Source of the DNA: Dyadobacter luteus
GTDB lineage: Bacteria; Bacteroidota; Bacteroidia; Cytophagales; Spirosomataceae
Assembly: GCF_003383615.1 (NCBI RefSeq)
Contig: NZ_QNUL01000003.1
Location: 310,001-374,000, forward strand
Reading direction: 5' to 3'
DNA length: 64,000 nucleotides
In this document: positions 18,191-26,732 of the stretch, in pieces
Numbering within the stretch: position 1 is the first letter of the stretch
Layout of the letters: the number at the start of each line of letters is the position of its first letter
Notes under the pieces: model-generated
Database searches by the model: none
The model's input: the letters and a program-made list of their open reading frames with translations, nothing else
What the model was told of the DNA's origin: nothing
Translations under genes and position numbers: made by a program

Positions 18191-19846
18191 CTAGAGAGAA
18201 ACCCCTCTTTTCCACGGAATAAAGTCATCCTGACCCAGTTGCTGCGCTTTCGTTAGCTCACCGCTGGCCACCTTAATTACATATTCTAAAAGGTGTTCCG
18301 CATTCTGTTCAATAGACTGCGTTCCGTCAACGACTGGTCCGCAATCGAAGTCAATCACATCAGGCATACGTTTCGCCAGAACTGAGTTGGTAGCCACTTT
18401 GGCAACGGGACAAATCGGGTTACCTGTTGGCGTACCCAAGCCAGTGGTGAACAAGATTACATTCGCACCTGCAGCGCTCTGTCCTGTTGTTGCTTCGACG
18501 TCATTACCAGGAGTACAAACCAAATGTAGCCCCGATTCTGTAGCACGCTCTGTATAATTCAATACATCCGAAACATATGCATTTCCTCCCTTTTTAGCAG
18601 CCCCGGCAGACTTGATCGCATCTGTTATCAGACCATCTTTGATATTACCAGGTGAAGGATTAAATGCAAACGCAGAACCTACAGCTTCAGCTTTACCTGC
18701 ATAGTCACGCATCAGTTTCTCAAACTTGGCAGCTTTTTCTTCGGTTACACATCTGTTCAGTAATTCCTGCTCTACACCGTTCAGCTCAGGAAATTCAGCC
18801 AAAAGAGTCTGTCCGCCCAATCCGACTACGATGTCTGAAAGATGCCCAAGAACAGGGTTGGCCGATATACCCGAGAACCCATCAGATCCTCCGCATTTCA
18901 GACCAACAGAAAGCTTAGACAAAGGCGCCGGTTCTCTTTCAAATTTATTGATCTCAGTAAGTCCTATGAAAGTCTCTTTAATTGCTCCCGACATCAATGA
19001 GTACTCTGTACCTTTCTGATGTTCGAACGCGAAAAACGGTTTATTGAAATTGGCGTCTCTTTTGCGGATTTCGTCTTCCAGTGTTTTCAACTCCGAATTC
19101 TGACATCCCAGACTCAACACCGTAATACCAGCCACATTCGGATGCACCGCGTAGGAAGCAAACAATGAGCATAATGTATTGGCATCAAAGCGTGTTCCCC
19201 CGCAACCTCCTTCATGCGTCAGGAATTTCACACCATCCACATTTTGAAAAGGACGATCTGGTTTACGATCTACAATTGCCTGCTGCTCGCCCGAACTTTG
19301 CAGACTCCGGATCGCATTGATATCTCCTGCTTTATACAGATTCAGAAAATCCCGGACATGGTCACGGTAGATGTCTGTTTGAGCATATCCCAACTCGCGC
19401 TCAAACGCGTCCTTCATGATCATGACATTTCTGTTTTCACAGAATACCAAAGGAACCACCAGCCAGTAGTTGTATGTCCCAACCCTACCATCAGCACGAT
19501 GGTAACCATTAAAGGTACGCCCCTCCCACTTGCTTACATCCGGTTGTGTATATGTATAAGGTTGTCTTTTCGCCGTACTGTAATCGTGCGCATCATGTTT
19601 CAGGTTGAACGTCGTGATAGGCTCACCCTTTTTGATAGGCTGAGTAGCTCTTCCTACCAGAACCCCGTACATGATAACTGCCCCTCCTGTTTCAATATCC
19701 TCCGTTACAAATTTGTGTTTTGCAGAAACGCCATAAGCAAGATTAAACTGCTCACCATTCCATTCTGCAATATCTCCCGCAGGCAGATCACGCAACGCAA
19801 CAATGACGTTGTCAGATGGATGGATTTTTAAAAGATTCGACGCCAT
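18191..19846 (-). CDS. UxaA-family (altronate/galactarate type) sugar-acid dehydratase
   Basis: 551 residues, a full-length member with an N-terminal SAF domain (about 1-95) and the large UxaA catalytic domain. Segments include FLTHEGGCGGTRFDA, GLKCGGSDGFSGISANP and FTTGLGTPTGNPICPV, all characteristic of altronate dehydratase-like iron enzymes. It would dehydrate an aldonate to a 2-keto-3-deoxy acid. Given the lactonase and diketo-acid hydrolase neighbours, L-fuconate or a related 6-deoxyhexonate is a better guess than altronate. First gene of the minus-strand catabolic set, divergent from the AraC regulator. Confidence 0.86.
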   Translation of the reverse strand: MASNLLKIHPSDNVIVALRDLPAGDIAEWNGEQFNLAYGVSAKHKFVTEDIETGGAVIMYGVLVGRATQPIKKGEPITTFNLKHDAHDYSTAKRQPYTYTQPDVSKWEGRTFNGYHRADGRVGTYNYWLVVPLVFCENRNVMIMKDAFERELGYAQTDIYRDHVRDFLNLYKAGDINAIRSLQSSGEQQAIVDRKPDRPFQNVDGVKFLTHEGGCGGTRFDANTLCSLFASYAVHPNVAGITVLSLGCQNSELKTLEDEIRKRDANFNKPFFAFEHQKGTEYSLMSGAIKETFIGLTEINKFEREPAPLSKLSVGLKCGGSDGFSGISANPVLGHLSDIVVGLGGQTLLAEFPELNGVEQELLNRCVTEEKAAKFEKLMRDYAGKAEAVGSAFAFNPSPGNIKDGLITDAIKSAGAAKKGGNAYVSDVLNYTERATESGLHLVCTPGNDVEATTGQSAAGANVILFTTGLGTPTGNPICPVAKVATNSVLAKRMPDVIDFDCGPVVDGTQSIEQNAEHLLEYVIKVASGELTKAQQLGQDDFIPWKRGVSL

Positions 19847-20146
19847 AGTGATTTTTTGGTGTAATAATTCCTGTTTAATTCCGAATTGAGCTTTAAAAAC
19901 AGTTCAGTGCCCAAACTTACTATTCAAATTAAAAATAAGATTGAAATACTTTTCGGGCAGATCAATCGCATTCGGGCATTCGGGATCAGAAGGAAAAAGT
20001 TACCAAAATTTAAATACATTGTTCCTGGTGAAATTGAATACAAATGAATAGTTTTCCTGAACTTCATAATTTTACAATAATAGCATTTTTTTCAACTATA
20101 TTGGCATGTTAATACTTTCACAGCTTAGTAACATGCTTTTTTAACA
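19847..20146. promoter_or_regulatory. Divergent control region between the dehydratase and AraC regulator
   Basis: A 300-bp AT-rich intergenic region. It holds direct repeats of TTCGGGCA at 19952-19959 and 19971-19978 (19-bp spacing), with a partial third TTCGGG at 19979-19984. This is the arrangement expected for an AraC-family operator. A separate inverted repeat lies at 20104-20136. Confidence 0.5.
20104..20142 (+). promoter_or_regulatory. Inverted repeat plus T-tract just upstream of the AraC gene
   Basis: GCATGTTA (20104-20111) and TAACATGC (20129-20136) form a perfect 8-bp stem with a 17-nt loop, followed at once by TTTTTT (20137-20142). It ends 4 bp before the GTG start. It could be an autoregulatory operator or an attenuator-like hairpin. 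Confidence 0.45.
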
Positions 20147-21010
20147 GTGAAACCTCAACTTTTAAAAGTTCATAAGGCCTTACAGCAGTCTTTCAGCATA
20201 CGCCGCGATGTGGTTCTGTATTTCTATAACCGCTGGCATTACCACCCGGAACTGGAACTCGTTCATATAGAACAGGGCTCAGGCACTCAGTTTGTGGGTG
20301 ATAATATCCAGAATTTTCAAAGTGGTGATCTTATCCTGATAGGACCTAACCTACCTCATTACTGGCGATGTGACGAAAAGTACTTCCAGGGAGACACAAA
20401 TTTGTATGCGCAGGCAACGGTACTGCATTTTTCAGAAAGCATTTTCGGCACGTTTCTGGATCTTCCCGAAAACAAAGCCATCAGGGAATTATTACTACGT
20501 ACAAGAAAAGGAATGAAATTGACCGGGCCTGAGAATGAGATAGTGAAAGGTATCTTGCAGGATCTTCTTGACGAAAAAGAAAGCAACCCGGTGATTGCAT
20601 TGCTTAAAATCCTGCAGACACTATCGCAGAATCCCGAAGCTTCTGAACTTTCCAGCTCGGATTATCCACAGGAATTTGACGCCCACGATACTGATCGGAT
20701 CAATCAGATATACCAATACTCTCTTGCCAATTTTCAACAAAAAATTAGTATCGAAGAAATTGCGGAAGTGGCAAATATCAGCCCGCATTCCTTTTGCCGG
20801 TACTTTAAAAGCAGGAGTCGTAAGACTTACTCTCAGTTTTTGCTCGAATTACGTATCGGACATGCCTGTAAACTACTGAGAGAAGGAAAGTTGAGTGTTG
20901 CACAAGTTTGCTATGACAGCGGTTTCAACAACTTTGCCAATTTCAATAAATACTTCAAAAACCTGACAGGCAACAGCCCTTTGAGATACCAAAAAGAGTA
21001 TCGGTCTTAG
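20147..21010 (+). CDS. AraC family transcriptional regulator
   Basis: 287 residues with a GTG start. The opening MKPQLLKVHKALQQSFSIRR matches the usual beginning of Bacteroidetes AraC regulators, and no in-frame ATG is close. The N-terminal half (about 20-150) is a cupin sensor (YNRWHYHPELELVHIEQGSG). The C-terminal ~100 residues are two helix-turn-helix units (ISIEEIAEVANISPHSFCRY, then FNNFANFNKYFKNLTG). It is divergent from the UxaA dehydratase and most simply activates the sugar-acid/lut genes in response to the sugar or a derived acid. Confidence 0.9.
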   Translation: MKPQLLKVHKALQQSFSIRRDVVLYFYNRWHYHPELELVHIEQGSGTQFVGDNIQNFQSGDLILIGPNLPHYWRCDEKYFQGDTNLYAQATVLHFSESIFGTFLDLPENKAIRELLLRTRKGMKLTGPENEIVKGILQDLLDEKESNPVIALLKILQTLSQNPEASELSSSDYPQEFDAHDTDRINQIYQYSLANFQQKISIEEIAEVANISPHSFCRYFKSRSRKTYSQFLLELRIGHACKLLREGKLSVAQVCYDSGFNNFANFNKYFKNLTGNSPLRYQKEYRS

Positions 21011-21301
21011 AAAGCCATACGCTGCTATAAACTGATATTATTTTGTAGCACTGGAGAACAATCGGAGAGGAAAAAGCCAGAATAGTTGAAAAATATGCTC
21101 AGATAATTAAAGTTTAAGCCAAATCAAATTTTGTACTTTACAAATAATTAATTACCCTTTTCAGATAGCAGTATATAACCTGCCCTAGTTGAAGTAGCAG
21201 ATAACGGGAATATACAAATCAGGATTAAACATTCTAAAATCAAAATGTATAGCTTTAACAAGTAGTGATGTCACACCAACTTGTATTAAACCAAACTATT
21301 G
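21011..21301. other. Intergenic, no gene seen
   Basis: About 290 bp of AT-rich DNA between the AraC gene and adenine deaminase. A short open stretch ending at 21117 (EEKARIVEKYAQIIKV then stop) reads like coding sequence but has no start, so it is not called. Confidence 0.6.
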
Positions 21302-22930
21302 ATGCGCGTTAATCTTGTAAACATATTTGAACAGTCTGTAAGTGAAGCAGAAGTAACAATTGAAAACGGACTGATATCTGCAATATTGATCTTCGGACCT
21401 GAAAACGCTACATTGCCCTATGCATTACCTGGCTTTGTAGATGCCCACGTGCACATCGAAAGCTCCATGCTCACGCCCGCACAATTCGCCCGCCTGGCCG
21501 TAGTACACGGAACTGTGGCTACTGTTTCCGATCCCCACGAAATCGCTAATGTACTTGGAATAGAAGGCGTACATTATATGATCGCCGACGGAAAGCGTGT
21601 ACCATTTAAGTTTTGCTTTGGTGCGCCATCCTGCGTGCCCGCAACTGTTTTCGAAACAGCCGGTGCCACGATTAACGCTGAAGATGTACGACAGCTGCTG
21701 GCAAGTGATGACATTGGTTATCTGGCCGAGGTTATGAATTTTCCGGGCGTGCTGGGTGGCGATCCTGACATGCTGGCCAAAATCGCATGGGCTAAACATT
21801 TCGACAAACCAGCAGACGGACATGCTCCCGGACTTCGTGGACAGCAGGCCGAAGCCTACGCCAATGCAGGACTCAGCACCGATCACGAATGTTTCACTTA
21901 TGCAGAAGCCAGAGAGAAAATTGATTACGGAGTAAAAATACTGATCCGCGAGGGAAGTGCAGCAAGAAACTTTGAAGCGCTGATTCCTTTACTCAGTGAG
22001 TTTCCCGAAAAAATCATGTTCTGTTCTGACGATAAACACCCCGATTCTCTTGTAGTCGGCCATATCAATCTGCTTGTAAAAAGAGCTTTGGAACAAGGAC
22101 ATTCATTATGGGATGTGCTCAAAGCTGCAAGCTTAAATCCAATTACACACTATAATTTACCGGTAGGTCTGCTAAGGCAGGGTGACGCTGCAGACTTCAT
22201 CGTTGTGAATAATCTCGATGACTTTGATATTATACAAACATGGCTGGATGGTGAACTTATAGCCGAAAACGGCACCTCTCTGATCCCAAATCTTCCGAGC
22301 AACCATATCAATCAATTTGATTGTAAAAGAAAAAATGCGGAAGACTTTCAGTGTAAAGCAAACCAAACCGCGTCACAATTAAGAGTCATCGAAGCATTGG
22401 AAGGACACCTGATCACAAATCAGCTCACTGAACCGATTCCCATGAAGGACGGGCTGATCGTGGCGGATCCTGATCGTGACATTCTGAAAATTGCCGTGGT
22501 AAACCGATATAGGGATAGCACACCTGAAATTGCCTTTATCAGAAACTTCGGACTGAAAACCGGAGCTATTGCATCAACCGTAGCACACGACTCACATAAT
22601 ATCATTGTGGTGGGCTGCGATGATGCCAGTATTGCCGAAGCTGTCAATCTGCTTATAGATGCAAAAGGAGGGATTTCTGCTGTAGGCGAAGGTCAAAAAT
22701 TGAAACTGGAATTACCGATTGCCGGACTGATGACTGACCGTGATGGCTATGAGGTTGCCGCAGAATATACCAAAATGGACGAGTTCGTAAAAGGCTCGCT
22801 CCACTCTACATTACAGTCGCCGTACATGACTTTGTCGTTTATGGCACTCCTCGTAATTCCGTCACTAAAGCTCAGTGACAAGGGGTTATTCAATGGTGAC
22901 AAGTTTGAATTTGTATCTCTGACAATATAA
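21302..22930 (+). CDS. ade: Adenine deaminase
   Basis: About 542 residues. It deaminates adenine to hypoxanthine in purine salvage, using an amidohydrolase metal centre. Signatures: LPGFVDAHVHIESSMLTP with the HxH metal ligands, TVATVSDPHEIANVLG, DGHAPGLRGQQAEAYANAG, FCSDDKHPDSL, and the C-terminal domain with VAHDSHNIIVVGCDD. The ATG at 21302 follows an in-frame TTG at 21299; the ATG is the better start. Monocistronic in appearance. Confidence 0.95.
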   Translation: MRVNLVNIFEQSVSEAEVTIENGLISAILIFGPENATLPYALPGFVDAHVHIESSMLTPAQFARLAVVHGTVATVSDPHEIANVLGIEGVHYMIADGKRVPFKFCFGAPSCVPATVFETAGATINAEDVRQLLASDDIGYLAEVMNFPGVLGGDPDMLAKIAWAKHFDKPADGHAPGLRGQQAEAYANAGLSTDHECFTYAEAREKIDYGVKILIREGSAARNFEALIPLLSEFPEKIMFCSDDKHPDSLVVGHINLLVKRALEQGHSLWDVLKAASLNPITHYNLPVGLLRQGDAADFIVVNNLDDFDIIQTWLDGELIAENGTSLIPNLPSNHINQFDCKRKNAEDFQCKANQTASQLRVIEALEGHLITNQLTEPIPMKDGLIVADPDRDILKIAVVNRYRDSTPEIAFIRNFGLKTGAIASTVAHDSHNIIVVGCDDASIAEAVNLLIDAKGGISAVGEGQKLKLELPIAGLMTDRDGYEVAAEYTKMDEFVKGSLHSTLQSPYMTLSFMALLVIPSLKLSDKGLFNGDKFEFVSLTI

Positions 22931-23052
22931 TAAACAAGCCAAATGATTGAAATTGTAAGATTAAGCCATCCGATGTAATTTTATCTGTAAATATTTTTAT
23001 AATGTGTTTTTTTATAAATATATTTACAAGTGTATAAATGACCCTTATTTAA

Positions 23053-23082
23053 TAATTCCTAACCTCAGTTAATTCCTAACCT
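23053..23082 (+). repeat. Two 13-bp direct repeats before the ECF sigma gene
   Basis: TAATTCCTAACCT occurs at 23053-23065 and 23070-23082, a 17-bp period, ending 8 bp before the sigma-factor ATG. It may be a control site in the leader. An inverted repeat TGTAAATAT / ATATTTACA lies farther upstream at 22986-22994 and 23020-23028. Confidence 0.5.
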
Positions 23083-23090
23083 TAACAAAA

Positions 23091-23672
23091 ATGGCTCACC
23101 TACGCTACAAACAAGAAGAAGAGCTCTGCTTCTGGGATCAGTTCAGAAAGGGCGACGAAAATGCTTATGCATGTCTTTATAAATCTTATGTGCATATTCT
23201 TTACCAGTATTGCTCACAATTCACAATTGACAAACCCCTGATTAAAGATTGCATTCACGACTTGTTCGTAGAGTTATGGAAAAACAGAGCCACCTTAGGT
23301 GATACTACATCGGTAAGGTTCTATCTGATGGCATCTATCAAAAGAAAGCTGGTTCGCCACCTTAATGCACAGCAGAAACATACCAGCAATGAAGATATTC
23401 CTGTAGAATACTGGCACATCAATACGCCTTCTCACGAAAATCATATGATATCTGAAGAAGAATTTGATTCTACCAATCAGCATTTGAACGTGGCCATCAA
23501 CGGACTTCCACGTCGCCAGCGCGAAGCCATTTTCCTTAAATTTTACATGAACCTTAACAACCACGAGATCGCCGATCTGATGAAAATCAATATCCAGTCG
23601 GTTTATAATCTTGTGTTTGGTGCTTTAGGAAATCTGAAAAAACAAATGACTCTGGAAAGGCTAACTTTCTGA
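23091..23672 (+). CDS. ECF-type RNA polymerase sigma factor
   Basis: 193 residues with sigma-70 region 2 (about 20-90: NAYACLYKSYVHILYQYCSQ, then IKDCIHDLFVELWKNRATLG) and region 4 (about 125-185: GLPRRQREAIFLKFYMNLNN, HEIADLMKINIQSVYNLVFG). This is the usual Bacteroidetes ECF size. No anti-sigma (FecR-like) gene or SusCD pair is adjacent, so its signal and regulon are unknown. A strong terminator follows, so it appears monocistronic. Confidence 0.9.
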   Translation: MAHLRYKQEEELCFWDQFRKGDENAYACLYKSYVHILYQYCSQFTIDKPLIKDCIHDLFVELWKNRATLGDTTSVRFYLMASIKRKLVRHLNAQQKHTSNEDIPVEYWHINTPSHENHMISEEEFDSTNQHLNVAINGLPRRQREAIFLKFYMNLNNHEIADLMKINIQSVYNLVFGALGNLKKQMTLERLTF

Positions 23673-23693
23673 TATTTAAGTTAACCGACATAT

Positions 23694-23728
23694 AAAAAAC
23701 GCGTGGCGAACTATGCCACGCGTTTTTT
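23694..23728 (+). terminator. Intrinsic terminator after the ECF sigma gene
   Basis: A 14-bp perfect stem AAAAAACGCGTGGC / GCCACGCGTTTTTT with a 7-nt loop, ending in a T-run. Confidence 0.9.
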
Positions 23729-23768
23729 GTTATCAATGGTATATTAAAACCAAATCAGTCTTTTGCCA

Positions 23769-25040
23769 ATGACTATGGTGAGCACACCACTTGCGGAACG
23801 CCTCCGGCCAAGAACCCTGGATGATTATATAGGACAGGATAAACTGTTAGGCCCTAAGGGTTCTTTACGCCGGGCAATTATGCAAAATGCGATTCCTTCC
23901 ATGATTTTATGGGGACCGCCCGGAGTGGGTAAAACGACGCTGGCACTCCTGCTCGCTGATGTTACCAAAAGGCAATTTCATAACCTGAGTGCGATCAGTT
24001 CAGGTGTAAAAGACCTTCGGGAAATCCTTTCCAGACCATCCGGCTTGTTCCCGCCTATTTTATTTATTGATGAGATTCATCGGTATAACAAAAGCCAGCA
24101 GGACGCATTGCTCGGAGCAGTTGAAAAAGGCCAGGTCACATTGATCGGGGCCACAACTGAAAATCCGTCATTTGAAATCAATTCGGCTTTGCTCTCCCGA
24201 TGCCAGGTATATATTCTGGAAGCATTCGGGCAGGATGAACTAAAAGAGATTATTGACCGGGCACTTGTTAAAGACAGCTGGCTGGCTGGCAAAAATATTA
24301 CTTTCAATTCTTACGATGCCCTATTCAGACTATCAGGGGGTGACGGAAGAAAACTACTGAATTTGCTGGAACTGGTTGTGTTAGCTAAAGGTGATGTCAG
24401 CGAGATTGAAATCACTGATGAGTGGGTAACCGAAGTCGCTCAACAGAACATAGCCCGTTACGATAAATCCGGCGAACAGCATTATGATATCATTTCAGCA
24501 TTTATAAAATCTCTCCGTGGAAGCGATCCGAATGGTGCTGTATATTGGATGGCACGCATGATTGTAGCAGGAGAAGATCCCTCCTTTATAGCGAGAAGGA
24601 TGCTGATTATGGCTTCAGAAGATATAGGCAATGCCAATCCCACCGCTATGATTATGGCTAATGCATGTATGCAGGCGGTGAATGTAATCGGCTATCCGGA
24701 GTGCCGTATCATCCTGTCTCAGGTAGCGGTGTATCTGGCCACGTCACCAAAAAGTAATGCTAGCTACATGGCGATCGGCGAAGCCATTGAATTGGCTAAA
24801 AATACGGCTCATTTGCCCGTTCCGCTGCATCTTCGCAATGCTCCAACCAAATTAATGAAGCAAATTGGCTACGGAAAGGATTATAAATATGCACATTCTT
24901 ACGAAGGCAATTTTGCAAGGCAGGAGTTTTTACCCGAAGAGCTAAGCGGTACGAGACTTTTTGAGCCCGGCAGCAATGCGAGAGAGGAAGAGATCCGAAA
25001 AAAACTACAATATTGGTGGGGAGACCATTATAAATACTAG
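23769..25040 (+). CDS. rarA: Replication-associated recombination protein A (RarA/MgsA), AAA+ ATPase
   Basis: About 423 residues from the ATG at 23769; an upstream TTG at 23763 is possible. Clamp-loader-like ATPase acting at stalled replication forks. Features: PLAERLRPRTLDDYIGQDKL, Walker A WGPPGVGKTTLA, Walker B ILFIDEIHRYNKSQQDALL, sensor 1 IGATTENPSFEINSALLSR, and the C-terminal tetramerisation region (EDPSFIARRMLIMASEDIG, HLPVPLHLRNAPTKLMK). Length and motif order are normal. It has no operon partner. Confidence 0.95.
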   Translation: MTMVSTPLAERLRPRTLDDYIGQDKLLGPKGSLRRAIMQNAIPSMILWGPPGVGKTTLALLLADVTKRQFHNLSAISSGVKDLREILSRPSGLFPPILFIDEIHRYNKSQQDALLGAVEKGQVTLIGATTENPSFEINSALLSRCQVYILEAFGQDELKEIIDRALVKDSWLAGKNITFNSYDALFRLSGGDGRKLLNLLELVVLAKGDVSEIEITDEWVTEVAQQNIARYDKSGEQHYDIISAFIKSLRGSDPNGAVYWMARMIVAGEDPSFIARRMLIMASEDIGNANPTAMIMANACMQAVNVIGYPECRIILSQVAVYLATSPKSNASYMAIGEAIELAKNTAHLPVPLHLRNAPTKLMKQIGYGKDYKYAHSYEGNFARQEFLPEELSGTRLFEPGSNAREEEIRKKLQYWWGDHYKY

Positions 25041-25067
25041 GATCGAGGTAATTGGAAACCGACTTTA

Positions 25068-25343
25068 TTATGACTTTTTCCTTGCATCCCGTTCTCTTTT
25101 TAGAAATTCTGCTATATCGTCCTTTTTATGGGCAATAGCTTTTTCAAAATCACCATACGACAGTATACGAGAAGAGCCTCCGGATTCAGCTGCCTTCCAG
25201 TCAGACCCGATTCTATTTGCAAAAAGCTTCAGATTCTCCTCAGTTTCTTTATCTGATAATACTCTGACAGCCTTTTCATTATCACACTTTGGGGATGAAC
25301 CAAACATCTCATAACCTTCAAGTATTTTCGGCTTATTTTTCAT
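25068..25343 (-). CDS. Small hydrophilic protein, unknown
   Basis: 91 residues starting MKNKPKILEGYEMFGSSP and ending in a charged helix (KKDDIAEFLKRERDARKKS). No family is recognised. The amino-acid composition is protein-like and it is convergent with rarA (27 bp apart). The alternative reading on the plus strand overlaps the end of rarA and has shadow composition, so this strand is preferred. It could be a toxin-antitoxin-size or phage-defence accessory, but nothing in it shows that. Confidence 0.6.
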   Translation of the reverse strand: MKNKPKILEGYEMFGSSPKCDNEKAVRVLSDKETEENLKLFANRIGSDWKAAESGGSSRILSYGDFEKAIAHKKDDIAEFLKRERDARKKS

Positions 25344-25578
25344 CGAAAATTTGTAAAAATCGTGAACTTTTAAGACCTAAATTCTGACAATTGTGAAATT
25401 TGGTAAGGCAACGAAAAATCTTCTATTCAAGGATATTAGCGGAAGAAATATGATACAAATATAGAACAACTTCGATGAAGCAACAACCTTAACCCGAAAT
25501 TTTTGATGCTATAGATTTAGATTTCGTATTATCTTGCTGTCCACAAATTAGTATGATCAAATATTTCCAGGTAAAACT

Positions 25579-26157
25579 ATGATACCAACCACCCTCACAC
25601 TGGAGCAGCGACAAATGCTCATCAATCAATTCAGGTTACTTTTAGTTGTTGAAAATGAGGAGCAACAAGAGCAGTTAGCAAAAAGAATTGAAATACTGGA
25701 AAAGGGGTATACAGGTTTATACCCAAAAGTATTCGATCAACTGTACGAAGAAATACCAATATCAGTATACAATGATGTAGAAGCAATTCTCGCAATGTAC
25801 AAGAGAATCAATGAATCTGTCAGAAATTTGCCTATATCAGAACAAGAACTGCTCAATCTGGCGAGTTTGGAATTTGAAGGATTTGATGACAACAATGAAA
25901 TGTACTACCACATGATGTCGTATCTTGTCGACAGAATGGACGAACACCACGATTACCGCGGACGCAATCTCCGTTCGCATAATCCGCTTAGCATGGTTAA
26001 GTACAATAAGATGCTCGCCGTCTATAACCGTCTTCAGATTGCCAACAGCTCCCACTACAGCAGCAACGAGTTACAAGAGTTCATCGATGCACTAATCGAA
26101 GAGGTAAATGACGAAATTAAGGAGAATGAATTAGACGAGACTGAGGCCGGCAAATAA
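25579..26157 (+). CDS. Acidic hypothetical protein with YfbU-like features
   Basis: 192 residues, strongly acidic (C-terminus DALIEEVNDEIKENELDETE) and predicted mostly helical. The start LTLEQRQMLINQFRLL and the middle LYEEIPISVYNDVEAILAMY and LEFEGFDDNNE segments resemble the small YfbU family, whose function is poorly known. I hold that match with moderate confidence. It is monocistronic and ends before the terminator at 26283. Confidence 0.75.
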   Translation: MIPTTLTLEQRQMLINQFRLLLVVENEEQQEQLAKRIEILEKGYTGLYPKVFDQLYEEIPISVYNDVEAILAMYKRINESVRNLPISEQELLNLASLEFEGFDDNNEMYYHMMSYLVDRMDEHHDYRGRNLRSHNPLSMVKYNKMLAVYNRLQIANSSHYSSNELQEFIDALIEEVNDEIKENELDETEAGK

Positions 26158-26282
26158 ATTAAGGACTCACATTATAATGTTATTAAATTTAAATTACTAA
26201 ATATTAGATATTTATTCCAATAAAATAATTAAATTTGTATTTGAGGACTGGTAACAGTACTCATAACGTTGAGTAAAATCGG

Positions 26283-26316
26283 ACATCCTGGGGCTCCTTG
26301 CCCCCGGATGTTTTTA
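26283..26316 (+). terminator. Intrinsic terminator after the YfbU-like gene
   Basis: Stem ACATCC-T-GGGG / CCCC-C-GGATGT (26283-26311) with a CTCCTTG loop, followed by TTTTATTT. Confidence 0.8.
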
Positions 26317-26370
26317 TTTATACCCCACATTATAAGCTCATCTGTATCAAACCTGGCAGATATATTCACC

Positions 26371-26541
26371 TTATGCAAATTTCCTAAAAACCTGGCCTGA
26401 ATGGTGTTTGTAATTATTGCTGAATTGCTTCTTTGCTGACAACTGGCGTATCACCCAAATTGCCCACAGACCGGCTCCTACCATCATTACCAAAACAAGA
26501 TAGGGCCAGAATGAAAGGAAATTCAAAAATGACTGTACCAT
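26371..26541 (-). CDS. Single-pass small membrane protein, 56 residues
   Basis: A short reading frame from ATG 26541 to TAA 26371. The sequence has one hydrophobic helix (FWPYLVLVMMVGAGLWAIWV, residues about 11-30) followed by a basic tail (RQLSAKKQF). This charge pattern puts the tail in the cytoplasm (positive-inside). No homologue is recognised. Codon composition looks coding, and the competing minus-strand frame from 26596 has no such organisation. It lies 190 bp from the T9SS gene's terminator. Confidence 0.55.
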   Translation of the reverse strand: MVQSFLNFLSFWPYLVLVMMVGAGLWAIWVIRQLSAKKQFSNNYKHHSGQVFRKFA

Positions 26542-26680
26542 AGTTATTTGAGTTAGGTTCTACATTTTTTCTAGTCACTTCTAATGAAATAATCATTCCA
26601 TATACATGCCATCGCGGAACGCAGTCTATCTGTAAAATTTACGCCGCACTTCGATGTTATTCGAAACCTATGATACACAA

Positions 26681-26713
26681 AAAAGTCGCCGGACAAACTG
26701 CCCGGCGACTTTT
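26681..26713 (-). terminator. Intrinsic terminator after the large T9SS protein
   Basis: 12-bp stem AAAAGTCGCCGG / CCGGCGACTTTT with an 9-nt loop, A-run on the left flank. It lies 20 bp past the stop at 26733. Confidence 0.85.
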
Positions 26714-26732
26714 AAAAATACATCTACTATTT

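Noticed and set aside
21048-21117. Coding-like tail EEKARIVEKYAQIIKV upstream of adenine deaminase
   Set aside because: No start codon or upstream frame; a stop (TAG) lies just before it. Could be a gene remnant but cannot be supported.
24961-25314. 117-codon plus-strand frame at the end of rarA
   Set aside because: Overlaps the rarA end and the convergent 91-residue gene on the other strand, which has more protein-like composition.
26414-26596. 60-codon minus-strand frame overlapping the small membrane protein
   Set aside because: Composition is shadow-like and it runs in another frame of the same strand, across the better-supported 56-residue frame.
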